Of a stretch of DNA of 64,000 nucleotides, positions 1 to 8,222 are shown piece by piece. Where the stretch lies: the NCBI GenBank assembly GCA_041398245.1, contig JAWKVC010000017.1, positions 1-64,000 of the forward strand, read 5' to 3'. This DNA comes from UBA7672 sp041398245. Its GTDB lineage: Bacteria; Pseudomonadota; Alphaproteobacteria; Caulobacterales; Hyphomonadaceae. The first letter of the stretch is position 1. Each line of letters starts with the position of its first letter. A program made the position numbers and the translations under genes. A model generated the notes under the pieces. It searched no databases. It saw nothing but the letters and a program-made list of their open reading frames with translations, and had not been told where the DNA came from.

Positions 1-1305
1 GTCGCGATCCGGGAGGACGCGCAGGAGATCGCAACCCGGATCCTGGGACCGAGGCCGGCGCTGGAACTTCAGCGTATGCGTGACCGGGATATCGGCGCTC
101 GCGCGTTCACCCGGCTCGACCGGGAGCTCATCGCCCTCGACGGTCCGGGCGGTCTCGGCAGCTCATTCCGCCACACCGACCTCCCGCGCCGCCTCGACAC
201 GCTCTCGGGGTGGGGGCTTGCTGCTGTCGGTCCGGATGGCAGCTGGCGTCTTGCTTCAGACCTGCCAGCCCAACTCAGGCAAATGGCGGACAGCGACGAG
301 GTCGCCCGCATTGTCGCGCGTCAGGGACGCGGCCACACGGGCATGCCTGTTCTGGCTGCGGATGGGACCCGGCAAGAATCCGGTCGGCTTGTTGGTCTGG
401 GGTATTCCGATGACGGGGCGGACAATCTCATCGCCATCATCGAGAACGGGCGTGGCGAACTTCGCTATACCCGTTTCCGCGAACCCGGCGCGCTTGCGGT
501 TCTGGAGGACACACCAAAGGGCGCGCTGATTGCCTTCGAGCCCCAGGAGGCCCGCATCGGCCCGTCAGACGAGGCCGTGGCGCGCGTCGCCCGCCTAAAC
601 CGCGGCCTCTACTCGGCTGACATCCACGCCCGGATGGAGGCGAACGTCCCCGACGGTCTTGTCGCTGCCAACATCAGGCGACTGGAGGCAATGCGTCGTG
701 CTGGCCTGATCTCTCGGGGCAGGGACGGCATTTTCGACATCGCTCCTGACCATCTCGATCGTGTGCTGACCTATGAGCGCGCGCGTCTCGTCCGCGCCCC
801 GATGGCTCCGCGTGTGCAAAGCTATATGCCACTCGCCAACCAGGTCGGTGCTGCCGGACCGACGCATCTCGACCGCGCGCTCGCCGGTCTGGAGGTGGCC
901 CCTGATGGCGCAGGCCATCTCGCGCGGGAGTTTGAATCAGCGCTCCGGCAAAGGCGGTTGTTCCTGATCGAGCAGGGCTGGATGGGGGCGACGGACAAAC
1001 GGCTTTCGAGACAAGCGCTCGAAGACATGCGCGCGCATGAGCTCCGAACGGCCGCAAAGAACCTTGCCGGAGAGATCGGCATGCCGGTCAGGCTTGGCTC
1101 GGGGACCATATCCGGGGTCTACACGCGCCGCATCGACCTGGCGCAGGGCAGGGTGGCGTTGATCGTGGGGGATCAAACTTCGCAGCTCGTACCGTGGCGT
1201 CCGGCGCTCGAACGATTTGCAGGTCAGAATGTGATCGGCGTTCAACGCGGTCGATCGATCTCGTGGAGCCTTCAGCGCGGAAGAGGACTCGGACTGGGAA
1301 TCTGA
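1..1305 (+). CDS. Relaxase C-terminal part (DUF3363/VirD2-like, RlxS type), 5' truncated by window edge
   Basis: The frame is open from base 1, so the N-terminus with the nicking Tyr and His metal site is outside the window; 434 residues are visible. The visible part matches the DUF3363 C-terminal region of alphaproteobacterial VirD2-like relaxases. Family hallmarks seen are a 'DGTRQESGRLVGLG'-type segment near residue 115, a 'HARMEANVPDGLVAANIRRLEA' helical region (shown here only as a description of its location near residue 210) and a late beta-rich 'YTRRIDLAQGRVALI' segment that is typical of the family. Relaxases nick oriT to start conjugative transfer. The first internal ATG is at 76, but no ribosome site supports it as the real start. 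The next gene lies about 200 bases downstream on the same strand. Function is confident; completeness cannot be judged. Confidence 0.75.
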   Translation, partial: VAIREDAQEIATRILGPRPALELQRMRDRDIGARAFTRLDRELIALDGPGGLGSSFRHTDLPRRLDTLSGWGLAAVGPDGSWRLASDLPAQLRQMADSDEVARIVARQGRGHTGMPVLAADGTRQESGRLVGLGYSDDGADNLIAIIENGRGELRYTRFREPGALAVLEDTPKGALIAFEPQEARIGPSDEAVARVARLNRGLYSADIHARMEANVPDGLVAANIRRLEAMRRAGLISRGRDGIFDIAPDHLDRVLTYERARLVRAPMAPRVQSYMPLANQVGAAGPTHLDRALAGLEVAPDGAGHLAREFESALRQRRLFLIEQGWMGATDKRLSRQALEDMRAHELRTAAKNLAGEIGMPVRLGSGTISGVYTRRIDLAQGRVALIVGDQTSQLVPWRPALERFAGQNVIGVQRGRSISWSLQRGRGLGLGI

Positions 1306-1487
1306 TGAGGGCGATCTGGTGCGATCCGCGGGTGAATGATGAGCCAAGTCGGGGCCAGAATGGAACGATGGCGGTTGATCTGCATCAGGCATTGCTCGCG
1401 CGTTCGGCGTGCTTGCGGCGGAAGCGCCGCATCTTCGGCTCAGGGATGAATGCGCTGGCTGTGACGGGCAGCCTGTGGATGAATTGA
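1305..1487 (+). CDS. Possible small ORF overlapping the relaxase stop
   Basis: The ATG at 1305 overlaps the relaxase stop in a TGATG arrangement that would allow coupled translation. It gives a 60-residue, Arg-rich peptide with no recognised domain. The overlap is the only support: there is no separate ribosome site and the sequence resembles no family I know. The rest of the gap to 1510 shows nothing else. It may well be spurious. Confidence 0.2.
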   Translation: MRAIWCDPRVNDEPSRGQNGTMAVDLHQALLARSACLRRKRRIFGSGMNALAVTGSLWMN

Positions 1488-1509
1488 CAGACGAGAGGAA
1501 TGAAAGCGG

Positions 1510-2004
1510 ATGTCGCGGGCGCATAGCAGGAAGCCAGAGAGGACGTTGGCCATCAAGGACCAACTCGATCTGTTCGCCGCGCCTGCGGCGAAGTCCGCTA
1601 CTCACTCTACGTCGCCGTCTTCGCAGGTGGTCGCGAGTCAACCGGCAGAACGGATTGCAGCGACCTCGTCACCGGTCCAATCGGAGACGGTTGGTATCGA
1701 CCGTCGCCTGATCGACTTCGTGACCGGCACTCAACGAAAGCGCGGGCGTCCGCCAAGGACTTTGGAATCTGCCGCGCCGAAGGTCGATGACGGAAAGCGG
1801 CTCCTGGATGTGCGAGAGGCAGCTGCGCGCCTTGGGCTCTCCAAGTCGACGCTCGACAAGATGCGTTGCTCGGGCAGAGGGCCACGGTATATCCGCGCGA
1901 CCGATCGCGCCGTCCGATACGACCCTGCTGACCTTGCTGCATTTGCCGATGGTCGACGCCGGCGCTCAACTTCTGAGGAAGCCATCGCTGCATTCAGCGA
2001 GTGA
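1510..2004 (+). CDS. Helix-turn-helix / excisionase-like DNA-binding protein
   Basis: This 164-residue protein has a low-complexity, Ser/Ala/Gln-rich N-terminal half (about residues 1-95). A C-terminal MerR/excisionase-type HTH of the HTH_17 group spans about 96-152: 'LLDVREAAARLGLSKSTLD' is the helix-turn-helix, followed by the wing 'GRGPRYIRATDRAVRYD'. Proteins of this kind act as recombination directionality factors or local transcription regulators in integrative elements. Its place between a relaxase and a tRNA fits that role. A purine-rich stretch precedes the ATG. The long N-terminal extension is unusual for an excisionase, so a regulator role is equally possible. Confidence 0.65.
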   Translation: MSRAHSRKPERTLAIKDQLDLFAAPAAKSATHSTSPSSQVVASQPAERIAATSSPVQSETVGIDRRLIDFVTGTQRKRGRPPRTLESAAPKVDDGKRLLDVREAAARLGLSKSTLDKMRCSGRGPRYIRATDRAVRYDPADLAAFADGRRRRSTSEEAIAAFSE

Positions 2005-2094
2005 GCGCGGCTTCCAAATCCAATTTCGGAAACGCTGTGAGACGCCCGGAGACGGCGTCCACCTTCCAGTTTCTGTGAATATCAAATCCGCCAC

Positions 2095-2116
2095 GGTGAT
2101 GCCCAGGTGATGCCCA
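2095..2116. repeat. Tandem 11-bp direct repeat near the element boundary
   Basis: The unit ggtgatgccca occurs twice back to back, followed by a partial third start (gg). It lies about 45 bases from the tRNA 3' end. It could be a recombinase arm-type site or a chance duplication. Confidence 0.5.
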
Positions 2117-2161
2117 GGCGATTTTCAGAAGTTGGAGAGAGTGGCTAGAGCCTTGATTTAG

Positions 2162-2237
2162 TGGTGCTGCCTAGGTGACTTGAACACCTGACCCCCGCAT
2201 TACGAATGCGATGCTCTACCAGCTGAGCTAAGGCAGC
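2162..2237 (-). tRNA. tRNA-Thr (anticodon CGT)
   Basis: The reverse complement folds as a full cloverleaf. The acceptor GCTGCCT pairs with AGGCAGC, the D arm is GCTC/GAGC, the anticodon stem TCGCA/TGCGG holds the loop TTCGTAA, the T arm is AGGTG/CACCT with TTCAAGT, and an encoded A-CCA end lies at 2165-2162. Anticodon CGT reads the Thr codon ACG. The 3' end abuts the relaxase-bearing element, so this gene is the likely integration target and is left intact. Confidence 0.95.
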
Positions 2238-2283
2238 GTCCCGGCGTTTCGACCAGAGGCGGGCGCTATAACCCGGACGGGGT

Positions 2284-2317
2284 TAAGAAAGCAAGGTCGG
2301 CCGCAGCCCCGCGGCCG
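2284..2317 (-). terminator. Possible terminator downstream of the methyltransferase gene
   Basis: CGGCCGC (2298-2304) and GCGGCCG (2311-2317) form a 7-bp stem with a 6-base loop. Read on the minus strand it is followed by a moderately T-rich tail. The position, about 50 bases after the stop at 2369, fits. The T-run is interrupted. Confidence 0.4.
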
Positions 2318-2368
2318 CGGCCGGATTTTTCCCTTGCCGGGCAATGTCCGGCGCGGGCGGCGGCGGGA

Positions 2369-3211
2369 TCAGGCCGGCTTGCGGAAGCGCAGGGTCTGGC
2401 GGTCGCTCTCGCCGATCGCCTTGTATTTGGCCGGATCAAAGCCCTCCGGCGTCTCGCCGCGATTGCCCGGCGAGGTCCAGGAATTTGGCGGAAGGGTCCA
2501 GACGCCAAAGGGGTGGTCCTTGGTGTCCTTCGGGTTGGCGTTGATCCCGGATTCAGCCTCCAGCACGAGACCCGCCCGGGTTGCGGCGGCGACGATGGTT
2601 GCCTTGGCGACATATCCGTCGCTTGCCGCCCGGCCGTTGGTCACGGTTTCGGGACGCGGATCGGCGCGGTGTTCGACAACGCCAAGCACGCCGCCCGGCT
2701 TCAGCACGGCCGCGAAGTCGCCCATCGCCTTGTCGAGGAAGCCCGGCTGCCAGAGCCAGTTGTGGATGTTGCGGAAGGTGAGGACCATGTCGGCCGATCC
2801 CGGAGCGCCCAGCGGACCGGACGTGCCGTTGAAAGGCACATAGGTCTGCACGCCCCATCTGGACTGATCTGCCATCGCCTCGATCGGATTGCCAGTCGCG
2901 ACGTATTTGCCGCCGCCCGCCGTGAGATAGGGCGCGAGGATTTCGGCGTAGTAGCCGCCGCCGGGCGCGATCTCGACCACGGTCATCGTCGGCTTGACGC
3001 CGAAGAAGGCGAGCGTCTCGGCGGGATGGCGATAGACGTCGCGGACCTTGTTGGCGTCTGCGCGGGCCGGGTTGGCGATGGCGGCCGCAAGGCCAGCTTC
3101 GGCTGCAGCGCTGGAGGCGGCGTCTGTCGTGGTTTCCATCGGCGCAGGCGACGTCGTGCAGCCAGCAAGCGCTGCGGCGCTGATGGCGGCAAGCAACAGG
3201 ATGCGTTTCAA
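2369..3211 (-). CDS. Predicted exported class I SAM-dependent methyltransferase lipoprotein
   Basis: The protein has 280 residues from a TTG start at 3211, preceded by GGAG with 6-base spacing. This start gives a clean signal peptide, MKRILLLAAISAAALAGC, with a lipobox ending at Cys18; the longer ATG-initiated reading from 3340 would bury it. The methyltransferase fold follows. Motif I is 'VVEIAPGGGYYAEIL' near residue 80, a Pro-rich 'VPFNGTSG' region comes next, and a post-I acidic 'GVVEHRADPRPET' segment lies near residue 170. The family is known from proteobacterial genomes as small signal-peptide-bearing methyltransferases; the substrate is unknown. A SAM-dependent enzyme on the outer face of the inner membrane is odd because SAM is cytoplasmic. 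The gene stands alone between the tRNA and the haem cluster. Confidence 0.8.
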   Translation of the reverse strand: MKRILLLAAISAAALAGCTTSPAPMETTTDAASSAAAEAGLAAAIANPARADANKVRDVYRHPAETLAFFGVKPTMTVVEIAPGGGYYAEILAPYLTAGGGKYVATGNPIEAMADQSRWGVQTYVPFNGTSGPLGAPGSADMVLTFRNIHNWLWQPGFLDKAMGDFAAVLKPGGVLGVVEHRADPRPETVTNGRAASDGYVAKATIVAAATRAGLVLEAESGINANPKDTKDHPFGVWTLPPNSWTSPGNRGETPEGFDPAKYKAIGESDRQTLRFRKPA

Positions 3212-3340
3212 GCTCTTCTCCAGGATGATCGTTCCGGCGTTCGAGCTAGATGGCGTTGATTGCGCCGGCAAGCGAAAGCCGAACACATCCACGCCAGCGG
3301 CGTGACGGCGGCGTAACAACGTAATCACCATTACCGGCAA

Positions 3341-4636
3341 CTAGCCGGATCTGCCGCTGATCGCAGCGGCGCTGAGCAGCCGGTCATTGAGCTCACGTAG
3401 GGCCGATTCCAGCTTCGCACGATCGAGCGCCTGCTTGCGCCACACGACATAGGCGTCGCCAGCCTTGCCCAACAGGGCAGACACAGCGGCGGCAGCGCCG
3501 CGCACATCGCCGATTGCGAGCTGACGCCGTGCCGTCCGGATCGTATCCGAGTTGCGAACGACAAGCTGGCTCGGCGCGAACTCCACGACGCCCGCGAATG
3601 ACTGGCGCAGCCAGTTCCACCCGTCGTCGCTGTCCTGTTCCGAAAGCTTGCGGGCGCGGTTAGCCGCCGAGTCGAAATCAGCGCGCAACTGGGCGAGCGT
3701 CGGCACGCCCGATCTGGCCGCGCTGGCGATGCCACCAAGGCTGGCGTCGCCTGGCAGGATGTCGGTGAGGGCGGCGTGTTCGGCCAGGAAGGGAAGGTCG
3801 CCGGCTGCGGCCGCCTCCAGCGCCGCGAGCGCACGGATTGTCCGCGCGCGATCGGCTGCCGCAACGATCTGCGCCGGGTCAGATGGAGGCGGCGGCGCTG
3901 CGACTTGCGCACGCGGGCGCGGCGCCTCGCCGGCGCGTACGGCGGAAACATCGGCTGCCAGCGTGCGTAAGCCATCCTCAAGAGCAGCCAGCGCGGCCTG
4001 ACGCTGGTCGAACGCGGTCACCATCGTCGTGTTGGCCCGGTCGAGCGATGCGACCTGATCGGCAAGATCCGCGATGGCGCGCTGCACCTCGCGCGTTGTT
4101 TCGGGCGCGTAGCGATCCTCGGCGACGATGCCCTCCAGCCGGTTGATCCGCGCCAGCAGGACGCCCAGCGGCGAACTGGCCGGCAGAGCGTCCGGCGGCG
4201 CATCACCCGAACCCGTTCCGCTGATCGCGGAGAGCTGTCCGGTCAGCGCCGATATGTCGGTGCGGAGCTGGGTCGCGGCGCCGTCGAGCCGGTTGAGCCT
4301 GTCTCCCTGCGCGCTGAAGCTGGAGCGCAGGCCGATTACGTCGCTGGTCGCAAGGTCGGCCCGGTCACGAAGGTCTGACAGGTCACGACGCAAGAGATCG
4401 ATTTCGCGGGCCAGGGTTCCTGTTGGCGCGCCAGAGCCGGCATTGCTGGTCGCGATGGCCACAATCGCGCCGAGCCCGGCCGCCACGAGGCCAGTTATGA
4501 CAAGGTGGGTGAAGGTTACGGTGCGGCTGCGCATCGGTTTTGGCGCGCCGCGCGGCGGGCGCACCTCCGCGCCTTCGATGGGTTCGAATTCGGCTTCGAT
4601 AGGTTCAGGCTCGTCGCCGATTTTGACCGTCGTCAT
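3341..4636 (-). CDS. Mitofilin (Mic60)-like inner membrane protein of the hem cluster
   Basis: The protein has 431 residues. It has an acidic cytoplasmic N-terminus (1-38), one transmembrane helix at about 41-62, a long coiled-coil/Ala-Gln-rich stretch (about 75-250) and a C-terminal helical domain ending in 'LAIGDVRGAAAAVSALL' and 'WRKQALDRAKLESALREL'. That order matches the alphaproteobacterial mitofilin family (COG4223), the bacterial relatives of Mic60 that shape intracytoplasmic membranes or cristae. Established work places these genes beside hemD/hemC, as here, with the hemD stop 71 bases upstream. It is likely co-transcribed as hemC-hemD-this gene. Membrane shaping in this organism is inferred. 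The alternative label, HemX-like protein, describes position rather than function. Confidence 0.75.
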   Translation of the reverse strand: MTTVKIGDEPEPIEAEFEPIEGAEVRPPRGAPKPMRSRTVTFTHLVITGLVAAGLGAIVAIATSNAGSGAPTGTLAREIDLLRRDLSDLRDRADLATSDVIGLRSSFSAQGDRLNRLDGAATQLRTDISALTGQLSAISGTGSGDAPPDALPASSPLGVLLARINRLEGIVAEDRYAPETTREVQRAIADLADQVASLDRANTTMVTAFDQRQAALAALEDGLRTLAADVSAVRAGEAPRPRAQVAAPPPPSDPAQIVAAADRARTIRALAALEAAAAGDLPFLAEHAALTDILPGDASLGGIASAARSGVPTLAQLRADFDSAANRARKLSEQDSDDGWNWLRQSFAGVVEFAPSQLVVRNSDTIRTARRQLAIGDVRGAAAAVSALLGKAGDAYVVWRKQALDRAKLESALRELNDRLLSAAAISGRSG

Positions 4637-4707
4637 CGACCACCATCCTCATGGCGTTCGCAGGCGCGCTCCCCAGCCCGGAGGATAAGCGGAGCCGCCC
4701 GGTCTTC

Positions 4708-5421
4708 TCAACCCGAAACGAGGTCGGTGAGGGCGGAAAACAGTGCATCCTCGTTTGGTGACGCGGCGATGACCTTGCGCCCGACCAGCCCATCAAGAGG
4801 CGCCGCTGCAGCGACCGATATGGCGGCCACGTCGAAAGCCGCCGGCTTGGCCGCCGCACGAAGTATGTCCGCCAGGATTACGGCCGCCCGCGGCGAATGG
4901 ATCAGCGCCACATCAAAGGCAGGTTCCCCGGAAATCTGCCGGGCGAGCGCCGGACCGGGCGCGGCGACCGGTTCGGCGCGGAACAGGGCGACAAACTGTG
5001 CGGCAACGCCAGCGGCCACCAGACGGCCAGTGAGATCGCCGCGGCTATCCTCATTGCCCGCATGCAGGAGCCGCGCGCCTTCCGGCAGCCTGTCACGGAT
5101 GAGGTTTTCGAGCGCCGTCACATCCCCTTCGGCCGACATCACTTCCATGAACCCGGCTTCGCGCGCGGTGGCGGCGGTGCGTGCGCCGACGCAGAAGACG
5201 GGCGCATCGCGGCGCGCCGACAAGGCCGCGAAGCGGCGGACGCCATTCAGGCTGGTGAAGGCGAGCGCGTCGAATGCAGGGAGGTCCACATCGATGGGCG
5301 CGATGACGAACAGCGGCTCGACGATAGGGTGATGGCCGGCCGCCTGAAGCCGCTTCGCCGTCTCCGATGCGCCCGGCTCGCTGCGGGTCACCAGAACACG
5401 AAGCGACGCCGGCCGGCTCAC
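4708..5421 (-). CDS. hemD: Uroporphyrinogen-III synthase
   Basis: The 237-residue protein cyclises hydroxymethylbilane with inversion of ring D to give uroporphyrinogen III, the branch point for haem, cobalamin and sirohaem. The sequence has the expected two alternating alpha/beta lobes, beginning 'LRVLVTRSEPGASETAKRL' and with a hinge near residue 125-150. HemD is poorly conserved, so the assignment leans on the fold pattern and on position directly after hemC. The start is GTG at 5421, and GTGA overlaps the hemC stop by 4 bases, which indicates translational coupling. Confidence 0.88.
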   Translation of the reverse strand: MSRPASLRVLVTRSEPGASETAKRLQAAGHHPIVEPLFVIAPIDVDLPAFDALAFTSLNGVRRFAALSARRDAPVFCVGARTAATAREAGFMEVMSAEGDVTALENLIRDRLPEGARLLHAGNEDSRGDLTGRLVAAGVAAQFVALFRAEPVAAPGPALARQISGEPAFDVALIHSPRAAVILADILRAAAKPAAFDVAAISVAAAAPLDGLVGRKVIAASPNEDALFSALTDLVSG

Positions 5422-6401
5422 ACTTCGTCCTCGCGGTCAGCCTCGCCAGGTTCATAGCCGGGCGGCGCCGCGCCTTCGAGTTCCCAGGCGCGTTCGGCTG
5501 CCACGTCCTCGGCCAGCGCATCCCCCAGCACCTCGGCGTCGAACACGGAAGGCCGTCCCTCGATGAGACCTTCGGCGCGCCAGCGTTTCGAGCCGTCATC
5601 GGCCAGAACCTCGCCGGTCATCTCGGCGCCGTCGGCGGTCAGGCGGAAATGGGCGGCGATCGGCGTGCGGCACGATCCATCCAGCCGGCGCAGGAAGGCG
5701 CGTTCGGCCGTCGCCGCGAGCCGGGCTTCCTCATTGTCAATTCGGGCCGCGAGGTCCGTCAGCCACTTCGGCGCGTCGGTGCGCAGCGTCGCGCCGATGA
5801 TACCCTGTCCGCCCGCCGGCAGCATGTCGTCGACCGAAAGGATTCCCGCCGCCTTGTCGATCATGCCAAGTCGTCGGAGGCCAGCCGCCGCAAGGATGGT
5901 CGCCTGCGCCTCGCCCTCGGCAAGCTTGCGCAGCCGTGTCTGCACATTGCCCCGGAAGGTGATCACCTTCAGGTCCGGCCGCGCCGCCCGCAGCTGGGCC
6001 TGCCGCCGCAGGCTGGACGAACCAACCACAGCGCCCTGCGGCAGATCGGCGATTGTCGCATAAGGCCCGATCAGGCAGTCGCGCGGGTCCTCGCGCTCCA
6101 GGAACGCTGCAAGATAGAGGAAGTCGGGGAGGGTGACGGTGACGTCCTTCAGTGAATGGACGGCGATGTCGATCTCGCCGGTTTCCTGCGCCCGGTCCAG
6201 TTCCTTGGTGAACAGGCCTTTCCCACCGGCATCCTGCAGCGGCTTGTCGAGAATCCTGTCGCCGGTTGTGGTGAAGGCGTGAATGCTTGTGGCCACTGCG
6301 CCGCCAGAAGCCTTGGCGATCAGGTCCGCGAACATGTTCGCCTGCGCCATCGCCAGAGGCGAGCCGCGCGTACCGATCCTGACTGTGCGTTCTGTCGACA
6401 T
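5418..6401 (-). CDS. hemC: Hydroxymethylbilane synthase (porphobilinogen deaminase)
   Basis: The enzyme polymerises four porphobilinogens into hydroxymethylbilane in the cytoplasm. The chosen ATG at 6401 gives 327 residues starting MSTERTVRIGTRGSPLAMAQ, the standard family N-terminus; the upstream extension to 6464 would overlap the tsaD promoter region. The dipyrromethane-cofactor Cys is in 'LDGSCRTPIAAH', and the substrate-binding 'HSLKDV' and 'SSLRRQAQL' segments are present. The C-terminal ~40 residues are acidic and longer than in E. coli. It is the first gene of a coupled run with hemD and the mitofilin-like gene, and is divergent from tsaD with only 43 bases between starts. Confidence 0.93.
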   Translation of the reverse strand: MSTERTVRIGTRGSPLAMAQANMFADLIAKASGGAVATSIHAFTTTGDRILDKPLQDAGGKGLFTKELDRAQETGEIDIAVHSLKDVTVTLPDFLYLAAFLEREDPRDCLIGPYATIADLPQGAVVGSSSLRRQAQLRAARPDLKVITFRGNVQTRLRKLAEGEAQATILAAAGLRRLGMIDKAAGILSVDDMLPAGGQGIIGATLRTDAPKWLTDLAARIDNEEARLAATAERAFLRRLDGSCRTPIAAHFRLTADGAEMTGEVLADDGSKRWRAEGLIEGRPSVFDAEVLGDALAEDVAAERAWELEGAAPPGYEPGEADREDEV

Positions 6402-6444
6402 GGGTTGGCTTATCCGTGGCAGGCGGCGTACAAGCGCCGCCGCT

Positions 6445-7533
6445 ATGATGCAAGGCGCTGTCACCGTTCTCGGGATCGAAACCAGCTGCGATGAAACCGC
6501 GGCGGCCGTCCTGCGTCTGCATGACGGCCATGCGGAGGTGCTGGGCGAGCGGATCGCCAGCCAGACCGAGGAACACGCCCTCTATGGCGGCGTCGTGCCC
6601 GAGATCGCGGCCCGCGCGCATGTGGAACGGCTGGATTCGCTGATTGCGCTGGCGATGCACGACGCCGGCGTTGGTTGGGACGGACTCACGGGCGTTGCGG
6701 CGACGTCCGGGCCGGGCCTGATCGGCGGGGTGATGGCGGGCCTGTCCGCCGCCAAGGCCATCGCCCTGGCCAAAGGCATCCCGCTGATCGCCATCAACCA
6801 TCTCGAAGGTCACGCGCTCAGCCCGCGCCTGGCGGACGAGGTAAGCTTTCCCTATCTGCTGCTGCTCGTGTCCGGGGGGCATTGCCAGTTCGTCTCGGTC
6901 GAAGGCGTCGGTCATTATCGCCGCCTCGGCTCCACCATCGACGACGCCGCGGGCGAGGCTTTCGACAAGACCGCCAAGATGCTCGGGCTGACCGGACAGG
7001 GCGGGCCGGCCGTCGAGCGCGCGGCGATGCAGGGCAATGCATCGGCCGTCGACCTGCCGCGTCCGCTGCTCGATCGGCCTGGTCTCGACATGAGCTTCTC
7101 GGGCCTCAAGACAGCGGTCCGCCGCGCGATCGAGGAACAGGACCTGACGCCCCAGCGCGTGGCCGATATCTGCGCGTCTTTCCAGGAAGCCGTCGCCGAC
7201 ATCCTCACGGTGAAGTCCTCGCGGGCGATGGCGCAGGTGAAGGACCAGTTCGACCGCCACACCTTCGTCGTCGCCGGCGGCGTGGCCGCCAACAAGACGT
7301 TGCGCGCGCGCCTTGAAGCCGAAGCGCGCCACCATGGCTTTCACTTCTTCGCCCCGCCGCTGCGCTGGTGCACCGACAATGCCGCGATGATCGCGCTGGC
7401 CGGCGCCGAGCGTCTGAAGCGCGGGCTTTCCGATCCGCTCGATACGCCCGCCCGCGCGCGCTGGCCGCTGGACGAGGCATCAGCGTCCGCCACGCCGGTC
7501 TATGGCGGCGGCAAGAAGGGCGCGAAAGCCTAG
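6445..7533 (+). CDS. tsaD: tRNA N6-threonylcarbamoyladenosine transferase
   Basis: TsaD transfers threonylcarbamoyl from TC-AMP to A37 of tRNAs that read ANN codons, working with TsaB, TsaE and TsaC. The start at 6445 gives 362 residues beginning MMQGAVTVLGIETSCDETAA, the canonical ASKHA opening. The metal-binding HxxxH is in 'INHLEGHALSP', and nucleotide-binding 'LLVSGGHCQF' and 'VAGGVAANKTLR' segments are present. An in-frame ATG at 6400 overlaps the hemC start and lacks support. Its substrates include the tRNA-Thr encoded earlier in the window, which is only a coincidence of position. It is convergent with, and overlaps by 4 bases, the next minus-strand gene. Confidence 0.94.
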   Translation: MMQGAVTVLGIETSCDETAAAVLRLHDGHAEVLGERIASQTEEHALYGGVVPEIAARAHVERLDSLIALAMHDAGVGWDGLTGVAATSGPGLIGGVMAGLSAAKAIALAKGIPLIAINHLEGHALSPRLADEVSFPYLLLLVSGGHCQFVSVEGVGHYRRLGSTIDDAAGEAFDKTAKMLGLTGQGGPAVERAAMQGNASAVDLPRPLLDRPGLDMSFSGLKTAVRRAIEEQDLTPQRVADICASFQEAVADILTVKSSRAMAQVKDQFDRHTFVVAGGVAANKTLRARLEAEARHHGFHFFAPPLRWCTDNAAMIALAGAERLKRGLSDPLDTPARARWPLDEASASATPVYGGGKKGAKA

Positions 7534-8222
7534 GGCTGCTGCTGTGGCGTGATCAGCTGGGCGTCGCCCGGCTGGCGCTGATCGGCCGGCAAGATCTCCG
7601 GCTCCGGTATCGGCGCCCATTGCGGGGCAGGCTGGCCGCCGACGCGCAGCACCTTGCGGACCGAATAGGCCCCGCCGATCTGTCCCTCGGAATAGCCGGA
7701 CGCCTCATCCAGCGGATATTCCTGCGCCAGAAGCAGCTTGATGCGCGGATCGATCTCCCCGCCGTGGCACGCCAGGCAGGTGTCGATCATGCGCACCGGC
7801 CAGAGCCAGCGGAACACGGTTTCATCGCCTTCCTGCACGATCTCGGCGTTTTCGAAGGTGTCGGGGTCGAGGCCCGCATCCATCAAAAAGTTGAACGTCT
7901 CCAGCTGTTGGCGTTCCCAGTCATCGGGCGCGCTGGATGGGTTGCGCACGCCCAGCGCCGTGCGGCTGAAGTCGAGTTCGAACTGGTTCGAGATCTCGCG
8001 GGCCCAGCCGGGCGTGTGATCGGCATAGGCCAGATACACAGCAACAGGATCTTCGCTGCGCTCCAGCCGGTCGGTGATTTCGCGCTTGAGGCGCAGATCG
8101 AATTCCATCGCCGCCCGGCGCGCCGACTGGATATCGGCCGGTGCGGGCTCTTGGGCTTTTGGCGTGCAGGCCGCCAGCAGCAGCGCGAAAAGCGCGGGCG
8201 CAGCTGGCGCGCCGGTGCGCAA
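7530..8222 (-). CDS. c-type haem lipoprotein of the DUF3365 / Tll0287-like family
   Basis: The protein has 230 residues, starting at TTG 8222 immediately after the stop of the upstream gene (TGATTG), so it is likely coupled. The signal peptide ends in a lipobox (LLLAAC, Cys19). A single CXXCH haem motif, 'CLACH', lies near residue 150. The surrounding 'AMEFDLRLKREITDRL', 'VRNPSSAPDDWERQQL' and 'GGAYSVRKVL' segments are typical of DUF3365 haem sensors, which bind one c-type haem and often serve as sensor domains. Here the domain is stand-alone and membrane-anchored. A periplasmic redox or gas-sensing role is inferred; no partner kinase is adjacent. Confidence 0.78.
   Translation of the reverse strand: MRTGAPAAPALFALLLAACTPKAQEPAPADIQSARRAAMEFDLRLKREITDRLERSEDPVAVYLAYADHTPGWAREISNQFELDFSRTALGVRNPSSAPDDWERQQLETFNFLMDAGLDPDTFENAEIVQEGDETVFRWLWPVRMIDTCLACHGGEIDPRIKLLLAQEYPLDEASGYSEGQIGGAYSVRKVLRVGGQPAPQWAPIPEPEILPADQRQPGDAQLITPQQQP

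Larger units (their letters stand above)
1..2161. mobile_element. End of an integrative/mobilizable element at tRNA-Thr (other end outside window)
   Basis: The stretch holds the 3' part of a relaxase gene and an HTH/excisionase-like gene. It ends against the 3' end of a tRNA-Thr gene whose CCA end points into it. Tyrosine-recombinase elements commonly integrate at tRNA 3' ends, so the tRNA edge is probably one attachment site. The integrase, the second att copy and the transfer genes are not visible and would lie left of base 1. An 11-bp tandem repeat at 2095-2116 sits near the inferred boundary. The element identity is an inference from gene content and position. Confidence 0.6.

Noticed and set aside
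5737..7344. A 535-residue open frame on the minus strand over hemC and tsaD
   Set aside because: Part of it is out of frame with hemC and part is antisense to tsaD; both genes are certain. High GC gives long antisense frames.
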